Made by a program: the position numbers and the translations under genes
In this document: positions 9,776 through 19,450 of the stretch, piece after piece
Position numbering within the stretch: position 1 is the first letter of the stretch
Layout of the letters: the number at the start of each line of letters is the position of its first letter
Notes under the pieces: generated by a model
The model's database searches: none
What the model saw: only the letters and a program-made list of their open reading frames with translations
Told to the model about the DNA's origin: nothing
From: Pirellulales bacterium
GTDB lineage: Bacteria > Planctomycetota > Planctomycetia > Pirellulales > Thermoguttaceae
Assembly (NCBI GenBank): GCA_013360685.1
Contig: JABWBD010000004.1
Span: 1-64,000, forward strand
Reading direction: 5' to 3'
DNA length: 64,000 bases

Positions 9776-10042
9776 ATGGACGCTCAAGACGCCGTCGACC
9801 TCGCGCGCCAGGCCATCTGGATTGGGCTCCTGGTCGGTTCTCCGGTCCTCGTGGTGGGCATGGTCATCGGACTCGTGCTCGGCCTGATCCAGGCCCTTAC
9901 CCAGGTCCAGGAGCAAACCGTCGCTTTCGTGCCGAAGATCGTGGCGATGGTCGTGGTGCTGAGCCTCACGCTCCCCTGGGTGATCACCGAGATGCTCCAG
10001 TACTCGCAGGACTTGATCGGCGGGATCGCGGACCGGCTCTGA
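9776..10042 (+). CDS. fliQ: Flagellar type III export protein FliQ
   Basis: 88 aa, 'VVGMVIGLVLGLIQALTQVQEQTVAFVPKIVAMVVVLSLTLPW'. Confidence 0.96.
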   Translation: MDAQDAVDLARQAIWIGLLVGSPVLVVGMVIGLVLGLIQALTQVQEQTVAFVPKIVAMVVVLSLTLPWVITEMLQYSQDLIGGIADRL

Positions 10043-10050
10043 GATCTTCC

Positions 10051-10851
10051 ATGGATTGGATCAGCCAGATCGACGCGGGCAAGATCGTCCTGTTCACCAT
10101 GGTGCTGAGCCGGGTGAGCGGGCTGACGGCGACGGCGCCTTTGCTGAACACGCCCGAGTCGCCGATGCAGTTCCGCGGACTCCTCTCGGCGAGTCTCGCC
10201 CTGCTGATCACGCCGACCCAGTGGAACGTCGCCGTCCCCGAGCCGGGCAGCCTGGTCCACTACCTGGTCCTCGTCGGCAGCGAACTGGTGATCGGGCTCT
10301 GTCTGGGACTGGGGCTTATGATCCTCTTCTCCGGGATCCAACTGGCCGGTGAATTGATCGGCCGCGTGGGCGGTCTGATGCTTTCCGACATCTTCGATCC
10401 GGTGATGGGGGAAAGCGTGCCGCTGTTCTCACGATTGCTCCACCTGGCGGCCCTCGCCGCCTTCGTACTGATCGGCGGCCACCGCATGGTCGTCGCGGGA
10501 CTGCTCGACACGTTCCAGACCATCCCGCTGGGCAGCGGGGCCGCTCCCTTCTCGATGGCCGACGCCTTCCTCGCGCTGGTCACGCAGAGCTTTTCGCTGG
10601 GGCTTCGCGCCGCCATGCCGGCGGTCACCGCGCTTTTGCTGGCCACCCTGGTCATGGGCCTGATCAGCCGGACCGTACCGCAATTGAATATCATGGCCGT
10701 CGGCTTCGGGCTCAACGCGCTGCTCACGTTCGGCGCGGTGTCGCTCTCGCTGGGGGCCGCCGTCTGGGTCTTCCAGGAACAGATTGGGCCTGCCCTGGAA
10801 GTGCTCCTGGACGGTCTGCACGCTCCCCTCCGGTCCGAATGGCTTTTCTGA
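10051..10851 (+). CDS. fliR: Flagellar type III export protein FliR
   Basis: 'TMVLSRVSGLTATAPLLNTPESPMQFRGLLSASLALLI', 'GVQLAGELIGRVGGLMLSDIFDP'-like block; after fliQ, before flhB. Confidence 0.95.
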   Translation: MDWISQIDAGKIVLFTMVLSRVSGLTATAPLLNTPESPMQFRGLLSASLALLITPTQWNVAVPEPGSLVHYLVLVGSELVIGLCLGLGLMILFSGIQLAGELIGRVGGLMLSDIFDPVMGESVPLFSRLLHLAALAAFVLIGGHRMVVAGLLDTFQTIPLGSGAAPFSMADAFLALVTQSFSLGLRAAMPAVTALLLATLVMGLISRTVPQLNIMAVGFGLNALLTFGAVSLSLGAAVWVFQEQIGPALEVLLDGLHAPLRSEWLF

Positions 10852-10910
10852 ACTGCCGGCGGTCCCGAGTTTTTTCGACGCAATAACCGCACCAAGCACA
10901 GCAGTCTTCC

Positions 10911-11981
10911 ATGGCCGAAGAAAACGGCGACAAATCGCAAGATGCAACTCCGCATCGCCGCCAGAAGGCCCGCGAGGAAGGGCATGTGGCCACGAGCCAC
11001 GATCTGGCATCCGCCGCCCTGCTGCTGTTGGCGATGTCGGCGCTTTTGATGTCGGGAGGGACCCTCGTCGACTTCCTCGGCCGTTACACGAAGCAGCAAC
11101 TCGGCGGCGATGCCTGGCTCCGCGCCGATCTTGATTTCACCATGGTCCAATGGAACGACACCCTGTCGGAGTTGGCCCGCCATCTGCTTCCGATTCTCGG
11201 TGTCGTTCTCATCGCGGGGATCGCCGTCAATCTGGCCCAGGTCGGTTTCCTCTTCCTGCCTCAGAAGTTGTTGCCCGACTGGTCCCGGCTGGATCCGGTC
11301 CAGGGGTTCGGCCGGATCTTCTCACTTTCCAGCGTGATGCGATTGGCGTTCGGAGTGTTCAAGGTCCTGATCGTCGGTGCGGTTGCGTTCGCATCGCTCT
11401 ACAACGAGCGCGACACGATTCTAGGCCTGACGGGCCTGGACCTCGCCGAAGCGACGCGCTACCTGACCGAGATCCTGATTTGGACGACGATCAAGATCGC
11501 CGCCGCCCTGCTGCTCTTGGCGATCCTCGACTACGGCTTCCAACGGTGGAAACACGAGCAGGATCTCAAGATGACCACGCAGGAAGTCCGCGAGGAAATG
11601 AAAAACCTCGAAGGCGATCCGCAGATCGCCGCGCGTCGGCGCGTCGTCCAGCGGCAACTGATGCTCAACCGCTTGTCCAGCGCGGTGCCCAAGGCGGACG
11701 TGGTCGTGACCAATCCGACCGAACTGGCGGTTGCCATTCAGTGGGACCCGAAGACGATGGCCGCGCCGATCGTGGTGGCCAAGGGCGCCGGAACGCTGGC
11801 CCAGCGGATCCGAAAGCTGGCCCTGGAACACGGCATCCCGATCGTCGAGAAGAAGCCGCTGGCCCAGGCACTTTATCGCGAGGTCGAAGTAAACCACCCG
11901 ATCCCGCAAGACAAGTTTGCCGCCATTGCCGAAATCCTGGCGTACGTTTACCAGCTCAAGGGGAAGAAGATCGCGGCTTGA
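10911..11981 (+). CDS. flhB: Flagellar type III export switch protein FlhB
   Basis: 'KSQDATPHRRQKAREEGHVATSHDLASA', autocleavage motif 'VVTNPTELAVAIQW' (NPTH-like), 'GIPIVEKKPLAQALYREVEVNHPIPQDKFAAIAEILAYVYQLKGK'. Confidence 0.97.
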   Translation: MAEENGDKSQDATPHRRQKAREEGHVATSHDLASAALLLLAMSALLMSGGTLVDFLGRYTKQQLGGDAWLRADLDFTMVQWNDTLSELARHLLPILGVVLIAGIAVNLAQVGFLFLPQKLLPDWSRLDPVQGFGRIFSLSSVMRLAFGVFKVLIVGAVAFASLYNERDTILGLTGLDLAEATRYLTEILIWTTIKIAAALLLLAILDYGFQRWKHEQDLKMTTQEVREEMKNLEGDPQIAARRRVVQRQLMLNRLSSAVPKADVVVTNPTELAVAIQWDPKTMAAPIVVAKGAGTLAQRIRKLALEHGIPIVEKKPLAQALYREVEVNHPIPQDKFAAIAEILAYVYQLKGKKIAA

Positions 11982-12112
11982 GCGGCAGCCGCCGTAACGC
12001 TGTGCTTGTCGCGTACGTCCGACGGTTGACACTTGCACGACGGTTGGGGTATACTTCTCCAGGCTACCTGCCTGAGGGGCGTGAATGCCGAGAAGGAAGG
12101 AGGTCAAGTAAA

Positions 12113-12394
12113 GTGCATCACCTAACGAAATACCGCTACATCGCCACGAATCCGGAGATTGTCGGTGGCGAGCCGATTATCGATGGGACACGTACGCCGG
12201 TGCGTGCCATCGTGGAACTTTGGAGACTGGGCATTTCGCCTGAGGAGATCCCGCAGCGGCTGCCGCATCTGAGCCTTGCTCAAGTATTTGCCGCTCTAAC
12301 CTATTACAGCGATCGTCCGGAAGAGATCAACGCGCATATCGAGCGAAACCGCATATCGGATGACCAGATCAATCCGCGCGTACGGCATCTATGA
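12113..12394 (+). CDS. DUF433 protein (antitoxin-like)
   Basis: 'ATNPEIVGGEPIIDGTRTPVRAIVELWRLGISPEEIPQRLPHLSLAQVFAALTYYSDRPEEINAHIERNR' is DUF433; GTG start with AGGAGG upstream (12100-12105). Confidence 0.85.
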   Translation: MHHLTKYRYIATNPEIVGGEPIIDGTRTPVRAIVELWRLGISPEEIPQRLPHLSLAQVFAALTYYSDRPEEINAHIERNRISDDQINPRVRHL

Positions 12395-12735
12395 ACCGTC
12401 TCTTTATCGACCTCTACTTGGACGAGGACGTCGATGTCCTGGTGGGCCAACTGATCCGGGCGTACGGCTTTGATGCTCTGTCGACTCTTGACGCGGGACA
12501 GCTTGGGCATACCGACGAGGAGCAACTCGCCCATGCCGTGAGCTTGGAGCGAGTGATGCTTACTCACCATCGAACACATTTCGAAGCACTCGCCTTTAGA
12601 CGCCTTGCGGCAAATATCGTCCGCGAATTCGGCAAAGCCGGCAAATCCGGACTTAATTCCCACCTGGTTTGTGCTATTTCGGCGGCGACTTTCCGCCGTG
12701 AGACAGACGACCGCCGTTTTGAGGTAACCTTCTAG
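12391..12735 (+). CDS. DUF5615-like PIN-like toxin candidate with atypical C-terminus
   Basis: 'LYLDEDVDVLVGQLIRAYGFDALSTLDAGQLGHTDEEQLAHAVSLERVMLTHHRTHFEAL' matches DUF5615 N-terminal half; overlaps DUF433 gene by 4 bp. Confidence 0.75.
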   Translation: MNRLFIDLYLDEDVDVLVGQLIRAYGFDALSTLDAGQLGHTDEEQLAHAVSLERVMLTHHRTHFEALAFRRLAANIVREFGKAGKSGLNSHLVCAISAATFRRETDDRRFEVTF

Positions 12736-12864
12736 TGTGTTCCCTGCGCGCGCCGGCCGGCCTGCATGGAGCAGGGCTTCCGCGCATCGGCTCGCGGTCA
12801 TGCCGCGCATGGGCTGTGGTCTGCAGTTCGAGCCTTTGTTTTCGTCGCCAAGGGCCTGTGCGCC

Positions 12865-14067
12865 ATGCTGCGAGTGCCGGTGGATAAACTGCAGCCGGGG
12901 ATGATCCTTGCCAGGCCGGTCCCCCTGCCGAATGATCCGCGCCGCTATCTCTTGCAGCGCGACCGGGAAATCCCCCCGGACGTGATCCCCCGCCTGAAGC
13001 AGTTGGGGATCATGGACGTATGGGTCCGCCATCGGGACTTCGAGTTCCTCGATCACCTGGTCGACGAGGAGCTTGGCCATCGGCAGCGGGAGGTCTATGC
13101 CCACGTTCGCCGCAATTTCGAGGACATCATCCGCAATTCCTCGGTCGAATTGGATCTGGCCCACTTCCAGAACTCGATCGGCGGCCTGTTCAATTTTCTG
13201 AAGGCCAGTTCGGGCAGCAATGTCCTCCTGCAGAAGCTCGAGGCTTTCGACAACTACCTGATGTCGCATTCCACGAATGTCTGCTACCTTGCGCTTCTGA
13301 TCGGAATGCGACTCGAACGCTACCTGATCGACGAGCGACACTTCAAGTCGGCCAAGGAAGCCAAGGACCTGCACCTGCTGGGATTGGGATGCCTGCTGCA
13401 CGACGTCGGCAAGATGCGCGTCCCGCCGTCGATCCTGAACAAGCCGGGCCGGCTCGACAGTTGCGAAATGGCGGAAATGCGGCGGCACACGAACTACGGC
13501 TACGACATGGTCAAAGGCGCCGTCCCCGCTGCTGCCGCCGCCGTCGTGCTCAACCATCACCAGCGTTGGGACGGCTCCGGATACCCGGCCCGCATCGACC
13601 ACCACTCCGGCGAACCGCGCGAACCGTTGGCGGGCAGGCAGATCCCGGTCTTCGCCCGGATCGCCATGATGGCTGATGTCTACGATGCCGCCACGAGCCG
13701 GCGGTGCTACTCGCCGGGCAAGCACCCGGTGCAGGTACTCACCGAGATGCGGACCCAGTCGAGCGGCCAATTCGACCCCGAGATCGAAACCGCGTTCTTC
13801 CGAACGGTGCCGCCGTTTCCCATCGGCCAGATCGTCACGCTTTCCGACGGGGCCGAGGCGGTCGTGGTGGACTTCAACCCCGATCACCCGGTCCGGCCCA
13901 AGGTCCAGTGCATTCGTTCGGCCCGCGGACAGCGGATCGACGATCCGTCGCTGGAAGAGATCGACCTGGCCTTGTACGACGACGTTACGATTGTCGCCGT
14001 GGATGGTCAAGACGTGCGTCCGTACGTCGCCGCCCACGAGCAGCTTGAGCCCGCGGAACTCGTGTAA
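12865..14067 (+). CDS. HD-GYP domain protein (putative cyclic-di-GMP phosphodiesterase)
   Basis: 'LLGLGCLLHDVGKMRVPPSILNKPGRLDSCEMAEMRRHTNYGYDMVKG...VLNHHQRWDGSGYPARI...IPVFARIAMMADVYDAATSRRCYSP'; start taken at 12865 ATG, longer ORF from 12766. Confidence 0.93.
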   Translation: MLRVPVDKLQPGMILARPVPLPNDPRRYLLQRDREIPPDVIPRLKQLGIMDVWVRHRDFEFLDHLVDEELGHRQREVYAHVRRNFEDIIRNSSVELDLAHFQNSIGGLFNFLKASSGSNVLLQKLEAFDNYLMSHSTNVCYLALLIGMRLERYLIDERHFKSAKEAKDLHLLGLGCLLHDVGKMRVPPSILNKPGRLDSCEMAEMRRHTNYGYDMVKGAVPAAAAAVVLNHHQRWDGSGYPARIDHHSGEPREPLAGRQIPVFARIAMMADVYDAATSRRCYSPGKHPVQVLTEMRTQSSGQFDPEIETAFFRTVPPFPIGQIVTLSDGAEAVVVDFNPDHPVRPKVQCIRSARGQRIDDPSLEEIDLALYDDVTIVAVDGQDVRPYVAAHEQLEPAELV

Positions 14068-14299
14068 GGCCATTGGCCCGACTGTTCTTCCGGCAATTCC
14101 CGCGCACGTCGGGCACGGGGTCCAGGGTTCAGGCAGTCCCTTGTCAATACCCGTCAATCCACTCATCCATGGATCCACTGGCCCGCCACCGCGTCACCCC
14201 ATTCCGCCGTCCCCTGCTCCCCGGTTCCCCTATTCCAACCTCCCGGGCTTTTCAACCGCCGCGATTCCGCCTAAACTCATGTGCATGGGAGCAGGGGAG

Positions 14300-16819
14300 A
14301 TGGACGTCATGACTGCACACAAGGCGAAGTGCTCTGCCGATCGCCGTCGGCTGCTCACGCCTCGGTTGGTGGTGTTGGCGCTCTGCCTGAGCTTGCTCGC
14401 GTCGTTGCCCGGCTGCGGGGGCTGCAGTTGTCGCAAGAAGCCCAAAACCCAGGCGGAGTTGGACCGCGAAAAGGCCGAGGCCGAGCGACGGGCACGGCTC
14501 GAACGAGAGAAGAAAAAGCCTCCCTTGGAGGTGGACTGGCTTGTGTCCCAGCCCCATACGGCCAAGGCAAAGACCTGCTGGGTCAAACCGGGTCACTGGA
14601 CCGCCGCCACACTGCCGGCCAAAGCCAATCACGACGACATCCTCGCCGACCTCGAAATCGCCGTGACCGACACCCAAGGGCGGCCGGTTGGACTGCCCGG
14701 CATTCCCTACACGCTCTCCACGTCGCGGACGATCGCGCTGCCCAAGAAACAACCGAAGCAGTTCGACGCGCGCCTCTTCCTCCCTGTCGGACCCGACAAG
14801 GCCCGCGCGTCCGTCCGCATCACTTCCCGGCAGGGCGGACGCCGGTTCGAGGCGCCGTTTCAGCCCCTGATGCCGATGCCGCCGCACCAGTACTACTGCG
14901 TGGTGCTCGCCCGTTGGCCGGAACGCTACACGTATCTCGAAAAACTCGAAACGTTTACCGCCCCCGCCGGCCTGGGATTCGATCTCGGCGAGCGGCAGTA
15001 CTACCGGGTGGAATTGCTGCGCGCGGAGAAAGAGACCACGCTGCCCGGCCACGCGCTGTTCTGGACCTCGATCGCCTCGATCCTCTGGGACGACGCCGAG
15101 CCCGACGCCTTGACCCCGGAACAGCAGACCGCGCTGGTCGACTGGCTCCATTGGGGCGGGCAGTTGATCATCAGCGGTCCCGAATCGCTCGACGCCTTGA
15201 ACCACAGTTTCCTCGCCCCCTACCTTCCCGGCACATCGTCCGCAGCGCGGCAGATTACCGCGGAGGATCTCGCGGAAATCAACCGCCGCTGGACGATGCC
15301 GCTGGCGGGCCAGAGCTCACCGGCGCTCAAGCCGGCGGGGGCGTGGCCCGGAGTAAGACTCCAACCGCACTCCGGCGCAAGGGGCGTGCCGGGCACGGGC
15401 GAAATGCTCCTGGAGCGCCGAGTCGGCCGGGGACGGGTGGTCGTCTCGGCCTTCGCCTTCAGCGGGCGCGAGCTGGTCGGTTGGCCCGGCCTCGATGGGT
15501 TCTTCAATTCGGCCCTCCTCGGCCATCCGCCCCGCTCCTTCCACGACGTCGAGGGCGAAACGCGGATCACCTGGGCGACGGCGAATCCAAACCAGTTCGG
15601 GCCGGCCGTCCACGACGCGCGCCGCCTCTGCGACCTCCGCTACTTCACGCGCGACACCGGCCGCAGGGTGGTTGTGACCGTCCGCCCGCAAGAATCGTTC
15701 CTGGATGAGCAGGACCCTCGCAACACGGTAATGGATACCGACGTCGCCTCCTGGGACGACTACAACGAGGTTGCCAACGCCGCGCGCGAGTCGCTGCAGC
15801 AGGCCGCGAGGATCGAGATCCCCGGACGGCCGTTTGTTCTCTGGATCCTCGCGGCCTACCTCTTGGTGCTGGTGCCGCTGAACTGGCTGGTCTTTCGCGC
15901 GCTCGGCCGCGTGGAATGGGCCTGGGCGGCCGCGCCGTTGATCGCGATTGGCTGCACCGCGGTTGTCATCCGGATGGCCCAACTCGACATCGGCTTTGCG
16001 CGATCCACCACCCAGATCGCCGTCGTCGAACTGCAGGGAGACTACCCCCGCGCACACGTCACCCGCTACCTGGCCATGTACACGTCGCTCTCGACGGCGT
16101 ACGCTTTCCATTTCGACGAACCCGGCGGACTGGTGCTGCCGCTGCCGACAACGGCCGAGCGCGATGCCACCGAGGTCCGGTTCGGACGCTCGGCGCTCCG
16201 CTACCGCTACGGCCGCGACATCGGCCTGGAAGGTTTTCATATCCTCTCCAATTCGACGGGCCTGGCCCATAGCGAACAGATGCTTGATTTGGGCGGCGGC
16301 ATCTCGCTGCGGCAGGCAACGGACGGCGGATACGAGCTTTTCAACGGCAGCGACCTGGCGCTTCGCGGGGCGGGAGTTCTCCGAAAGGGCAATCCCCGGG
16401 ACGACGGAGGCAGTTCGGACAACCACCTGTACTTGTGCTGGTTGGGTGATGTCGACCCCGGCGCCGCGCCCCGTCTGCACTTCCGTCTGCACGCTCCCGG
16501 GGCGAAAACACCTTTGTGGCCGGAGCGGAACGACCGGCCCGAGACAGCCGAGACAAGCCCGACGGGCGCGCTCAGTCTCCGCCGCCTTGTGGCCCTGGCC
16601 GAGAAGGCCGAGGACATGCGGACCGGCGACGTCCGGCTGGTCGCCTGGACCGACCGGCCTTTGGCCGGCATCGAGATCCGGCCTGCGGCGCCCCAGGCGC
16701 GCCAGGTCGCACTCGTGGTCGCCCATCTTCGTTACGAGCATCTCTCCGATCCGCGCCCCGATGCCAATAGCCGCGCCGACGTCGATGCCAGGTACCGGAG
16801 GGTCCTGTTGTCGGAGTAA
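14300..16819 (+). CDS. Large lipoprotein-like membrane protein of an ABC-2 export cassette
   Basis: N-terminal signal plus Cys 'VVLALCLSLLASLPGCGGC'; C-terminal TM 'FVLWILAAYLLVLVPLNWLVFRALG'; tightly followed by ABC ATPase and permease. Confidence 0.75.
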   Translation: MDVMTAHKAKCSADRRRLLTPRLVVLALCLSLLASLPGCGGCSCRKKPKTQAELDREKAEAERRARLEREKKKPPLEVDWLVSQPHTAKAKTCWVKPGHWTAATLPAKANHDDILADLEIAVTDTQGRPVGLPGIPYTLSTSRTIALPKKQPKQFDARLFLPVGPDKARASVRITSRQGGRRFEAPFQPLMPMPPHQYYCVVLARWPERYTYLEKLETFTAPAGLGFDLGERQYYRVELLRAEKETTLPGHALFWTSIASILWDDAEPDALTPEQQTALVDWLHWGGQLIISGPESLDALNHSFLAPYLPGTSSAARQITAEDLAEINRRWTMPLAGQSSPALKPAGAWPGVRLQPHSGARGVPGTGEMLLERRVGRGRVVVSAFAFSGRELVGWPGLDGFFNSALLGHPPRSFHDVEGETRITWATANPNQFGPAVHDARRLCDLRYFTRDTGRRVVVTVRPQESFLDEQDPRNTVMDTDVASWDDYNEVANAARESLQQAARIEIPGRPFVLWILAAYLLVLVPLNWLVFRALGRVEWAWAAAPLIAIGCTAVVIRMAQLDIGFARSTTQIAVVELQGDYPRAHVTRYLAMYTSLSTAYAFHFDEPGGLVLPLPTTAERDATEVRFGRSALRYRYGRDIGLEGFHILSNSTGLAHSEQMLDLGGGISLRQATDGGYELFNGSDLALRGAGVLRKGNPRDDGGSSDNHLYLCWLGDVDPGAAPRLHFRLHAPGAKTPLWPERNDRPETAETSPTGALSLRRLVALAEKAEDMRTGDVRLVAWTDRPLAGIEIRPAAPQARQVALVVAHLRYEHLSDPRPDANSRADVDARYRRVLLSE

Positions 16820-16822
16820 GAA

Positions 16823-17749
16823 ATGATTGAGCTTCGAGACTTCACAAAACGCTACGGCGACCTTCTGGCGGTCGACCACCTGAACCTGAAAATCGAGCCG
16901 GGCGAGACCTTTGGCTTCATCGGCCCCAACGGGGCCGGAAAGAGCACGACGATCCGCTTCCTGGCAACGCTCCTGAAGGCGACCGAAGGGGAAGGGACCG
17001 TCAACGGGTTCAGTGTCACCCGGCAGCCGCTCGACGTTCGGCGGAGCATCGGCTACATGCCCGACAGTTTCGGCGTCTACGACGGCATGAAGGTCTGGGA
17101 ATTCCTCGATTTCTTCGCCGTCGCCTACCAGATTCCCCTCTCCCGCCGCAAGCAGGTGATCGGCGACGTACTCGACCTGCTCGATTTGACCGGCAAGCGG
17201 AACGACTTTGTCAACAGCCTGTCGCGCGGCATGAAGCAACGGCTCTGTCTGGCCAAGACCCTGGTCCATGATCCCCCGGTGTTGATCCTGGACGAACCGG
17301 CGAGCGGTCTGGACCCGCGGGCCCGCGTCGAAGTGAAAGCCCTGCTGCGCGAGCTCCGCCAGATGGGCAAAACCATCCTGATTTCCAGCCACATCCTGAC
17401 CGAACTGGCCGACTGCTCGACGAGCATCGGCATCATCGAACGTGGCAAGCTCCTCATGCACGGACCGATCGACGACGTCTACCGCCGCATCCACCGCAAT
17501 CGGATGATCGTCATCAAGTTCCTCGAGAACCTCGATGCGGGCATTTCCATCCTCCGCAGCCAGCCCGAAACCCGCGAGGTCCAGGTCGAGGGAAACCGCG
17601 TCACCGTCGAAATGGCGGCCGACGAACAGCGCGTCGCCGACGTGATGGAACAGCTCCTGGCCAACGGCGTTCGCATGCACTCCTTTGCCGAGAAAGACCC
17701 GACGCTGGAAGACGTGTTCATGCTGGTCACCAAGGGGGCCGTGGCGTGA
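16823..17749 (+). CDS. ABC transporter ATP-binding protein (ABC-2 type)
   Basis: Walker A 'GPNGAGKST', signature 'LSRGMKQRL', Walker B 'VLILDEPASGLDP'. Confidence 0.96.
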   Translation: MIELRDFTKRYGDLLAVDHLNLKIEPGETFGFIGPNGAGKSTTIRFLATLLKATEGEGTVNGFSVTRQPLDVRRSIGYMPDSFGVYDGMKVWEFLDFFAVAYQIPLSRRKQVIGDVLDLLDLTGKRNDFVNSLSRGMKQRLCLAKTLVHDPPVLILDEPASGLDPRARVEVKALLRELRQMGKTILISSHILTELADCSTSIGIIERGKLLMHGPIDDVYRRIHRNRMIVIKFLENLDAGISILRSQPETREVQVEGNRVTVEMAADEQRVADVMEQLLANGVRMHSFAEKDPTLEDVFMLVTKGAVA

Positions 17750-17758
17750 GGTAACGCG

Positions 17759-19390
17759 ATGTTCCTGTTTGACAACCCCGTGCTGCAACGCGAGCTGCTG
17801 GTCAACCTCCGGATGAACCGGGCGTTTGTGCTCCTGTTCGCCTACGTCGGCCTGCTGGGCCTCGTCGTCTTCGCCGCCTGGCCGAGCCAGCAGCGTCTCG
17901 ACCTGACCAATAGCCCGGAGGAGGCCAAACGGCTGGTCAACATGTTCTTCCTGGGGCAGTACGTGCTCATGTCGCTCATGGCCCCGAGCTTCGCGTCGGG
18001 GACGATCACCGGGGAGAAGGAGCGCAAGACGTACGAAATGCTCCTGGCCAGCCCGATGCGGCCGTCGGCAATCGTCACCGGCAAGCTGCTGGCCTCGCTC
18101 TCGCACCTCGCGGTGTTGGTCTTCTGCTCGCTTCCGATCGTGATGCTCTGCCTGCCGCTGGGCGGCGTCTCGTTCTACGAAGTTCTGGCAACCTACGTGG
18201 CCATGGCGGCTTCCGTGCTCACCTTCGGCATGATCAGCATGGCCGCCAGCAGCTACTTTTCGCGGACGATCGCGTCGGAGGTCGTCTCGTACCTGGTGAT
18301 CCTGCCCCTGGCGCTGGTGGGCGTGCTGCTCTACGCCGGCCTGGAGCAGGCGGCCGGCCCCCGCCTCGTTCTGCTGCTGGTTTTCGTGCCCGCCGGGGCC
18401 GCACTGGTCTGTGTTTCCCTCATGCAGGCCATCAGCCGCCGTTTGATTCATCCGCCCGACGTCGGAGCGGAGGCCCAGGAGGTGGTCGATCTCGAGGAAG
18501 AGCAGCGCGAAGCGGTCGGGATGGTGATCCGCAGCGACCAGTTCCCCGACAACCTCTTCGCCCCGCCCAAGCGGACCGATTTCGTCGAGGACGGAACGAA
18601 TCCGATCTACGACAAGGAGATGCGGAGCGAGCTGTTCGGCCGCGGCACCCTCATGCTCCGGCTGGTCATCCAGTTGAGCATGGGCCTGGCCCTCTTCGTC
18701 ATGGCGGTGTGTCTATACATCGTGCCGCAGAACGCTCCCTGGTACACGAGCTACGTGCTCCTGTTCAACATGCTAGTCGGACCGGTCTTTTCGGCGGGAA
18801 CCATCACGAGCGAACGCGAACGGGAGACGCTCGAACTGCTCTTGACCACGACGCTATCCCCCTGGCAGATCCTCTCGGGAAAACTCTACTCCAGCCTGCG
18901 GGTCTCCACGGTGCTGACGAGTTTTCTCGTCTGGCCGATCCTCCTGGCATGGCTCCTGCCTCCCTGGACCTTCTGGAGCGACACCCTCACGGTCCTGGGC
19001 TACCTGGCGATCATCCTCGTGACGAGTCTGACGACGACGATCCTCGCGATGGTCTGTTCGATCCTGTTCCGCCGCACGTCGGTGAGCATGATGACCGCCT
19101 ATCTCGTCGTGATCCTCCTGTTCGCCCTGCCCGTGGCGGTGAAGCTCTTTGCCGATCTGTTCTACCCGACGGCCCTCGCGACGGTCAGGCTTCGCGAGTT
19201 TCTTTTCCTTAGTCCCTTCGCGGCGGCGTTCAGCCTGCCTCTAACACTCAACGGCGAGACGGTGCTCCACGCGGGCGAATGGTGGCGCTGGACCGCACCG
19301 GCCTACCTGGTCTTTTGTACGTTGCTCGACCTGGTGATGGTCGGGACCATGCTCCGCCTGTTCAACGTCCGCTGGCGCATCGCACGGTGA
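17759..19390 (+). CDS. ABC-2 type transporter permease
   Basis: Two halves of 'SGTITGEKERKTYEMLLASPM' / 'AGTITSERERETLELLLTTTL' typical of ABC-2 permeases, multiple TM. Confidence 0.92.
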   Translation: MFLFDNPVLQRELLVNLRMNRAFVLLFAYVGLLGLVVFAAWPSQQRLDLTNSPEEAKRLVNMFFLGQYVLMSLMAPSFASGTITGEKERKTYEMLLASPMRPSAIVTGKLLASLSHLAVLVFCSLPIVMLCLPLGGVSFYEVLATYVAMAASVLTFGMISMAASSYFSRTIASEVVSYLVILPLALVGVLLYAGLEQAAGPRLVLLLVFVPAGAALVCVSLMQAISRRLIHPPDVGAEAQEVVDLEEEQREAVGMVIRSDQFPDNLFAPPKRTDFVEDGTNPIYDKEMRSELFGRGTLMLRLVIQLSMGLALFVMAVCLYIVPQNAPWYTSYVLLFNMLVGPVFSAGTITSERERETLELLLTTTLSPWQILSGKLYSSLRVSTVLTSFLVWPILLAWLLPPWTFWSDTLTVLGYLAIILVTSLTTTILAMVCSILFRRTSVSMMTAYLVVILLFALPVAVKLFADLFYPTALATVRLREFLFLSPFAAAFSLPLTLNGETVLHAGEWWRWTAPAYLVFCTLLDLVMVGTMLRLFNVRWRIAR

Positions 19391-19450
19391 AGGCCGTATC
19401 CCTTCTCTGTTGAACTGAACCGATCCACCCACTTGCCCGGAAAACAGATC

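Noticed and set aside
12304-14178. 624-aa minus-strand ORF
   Set aside because: Antisense to HD-GYP and DUF5615-like genes; no family motifs.
15317-18451. 1044-aa minus-strand ORF antisense to the ABC cassette
   Set aside because: Low-complexity H/Q/R/D-rich shadow translation; plus strand has clear ABC transporter motifs.
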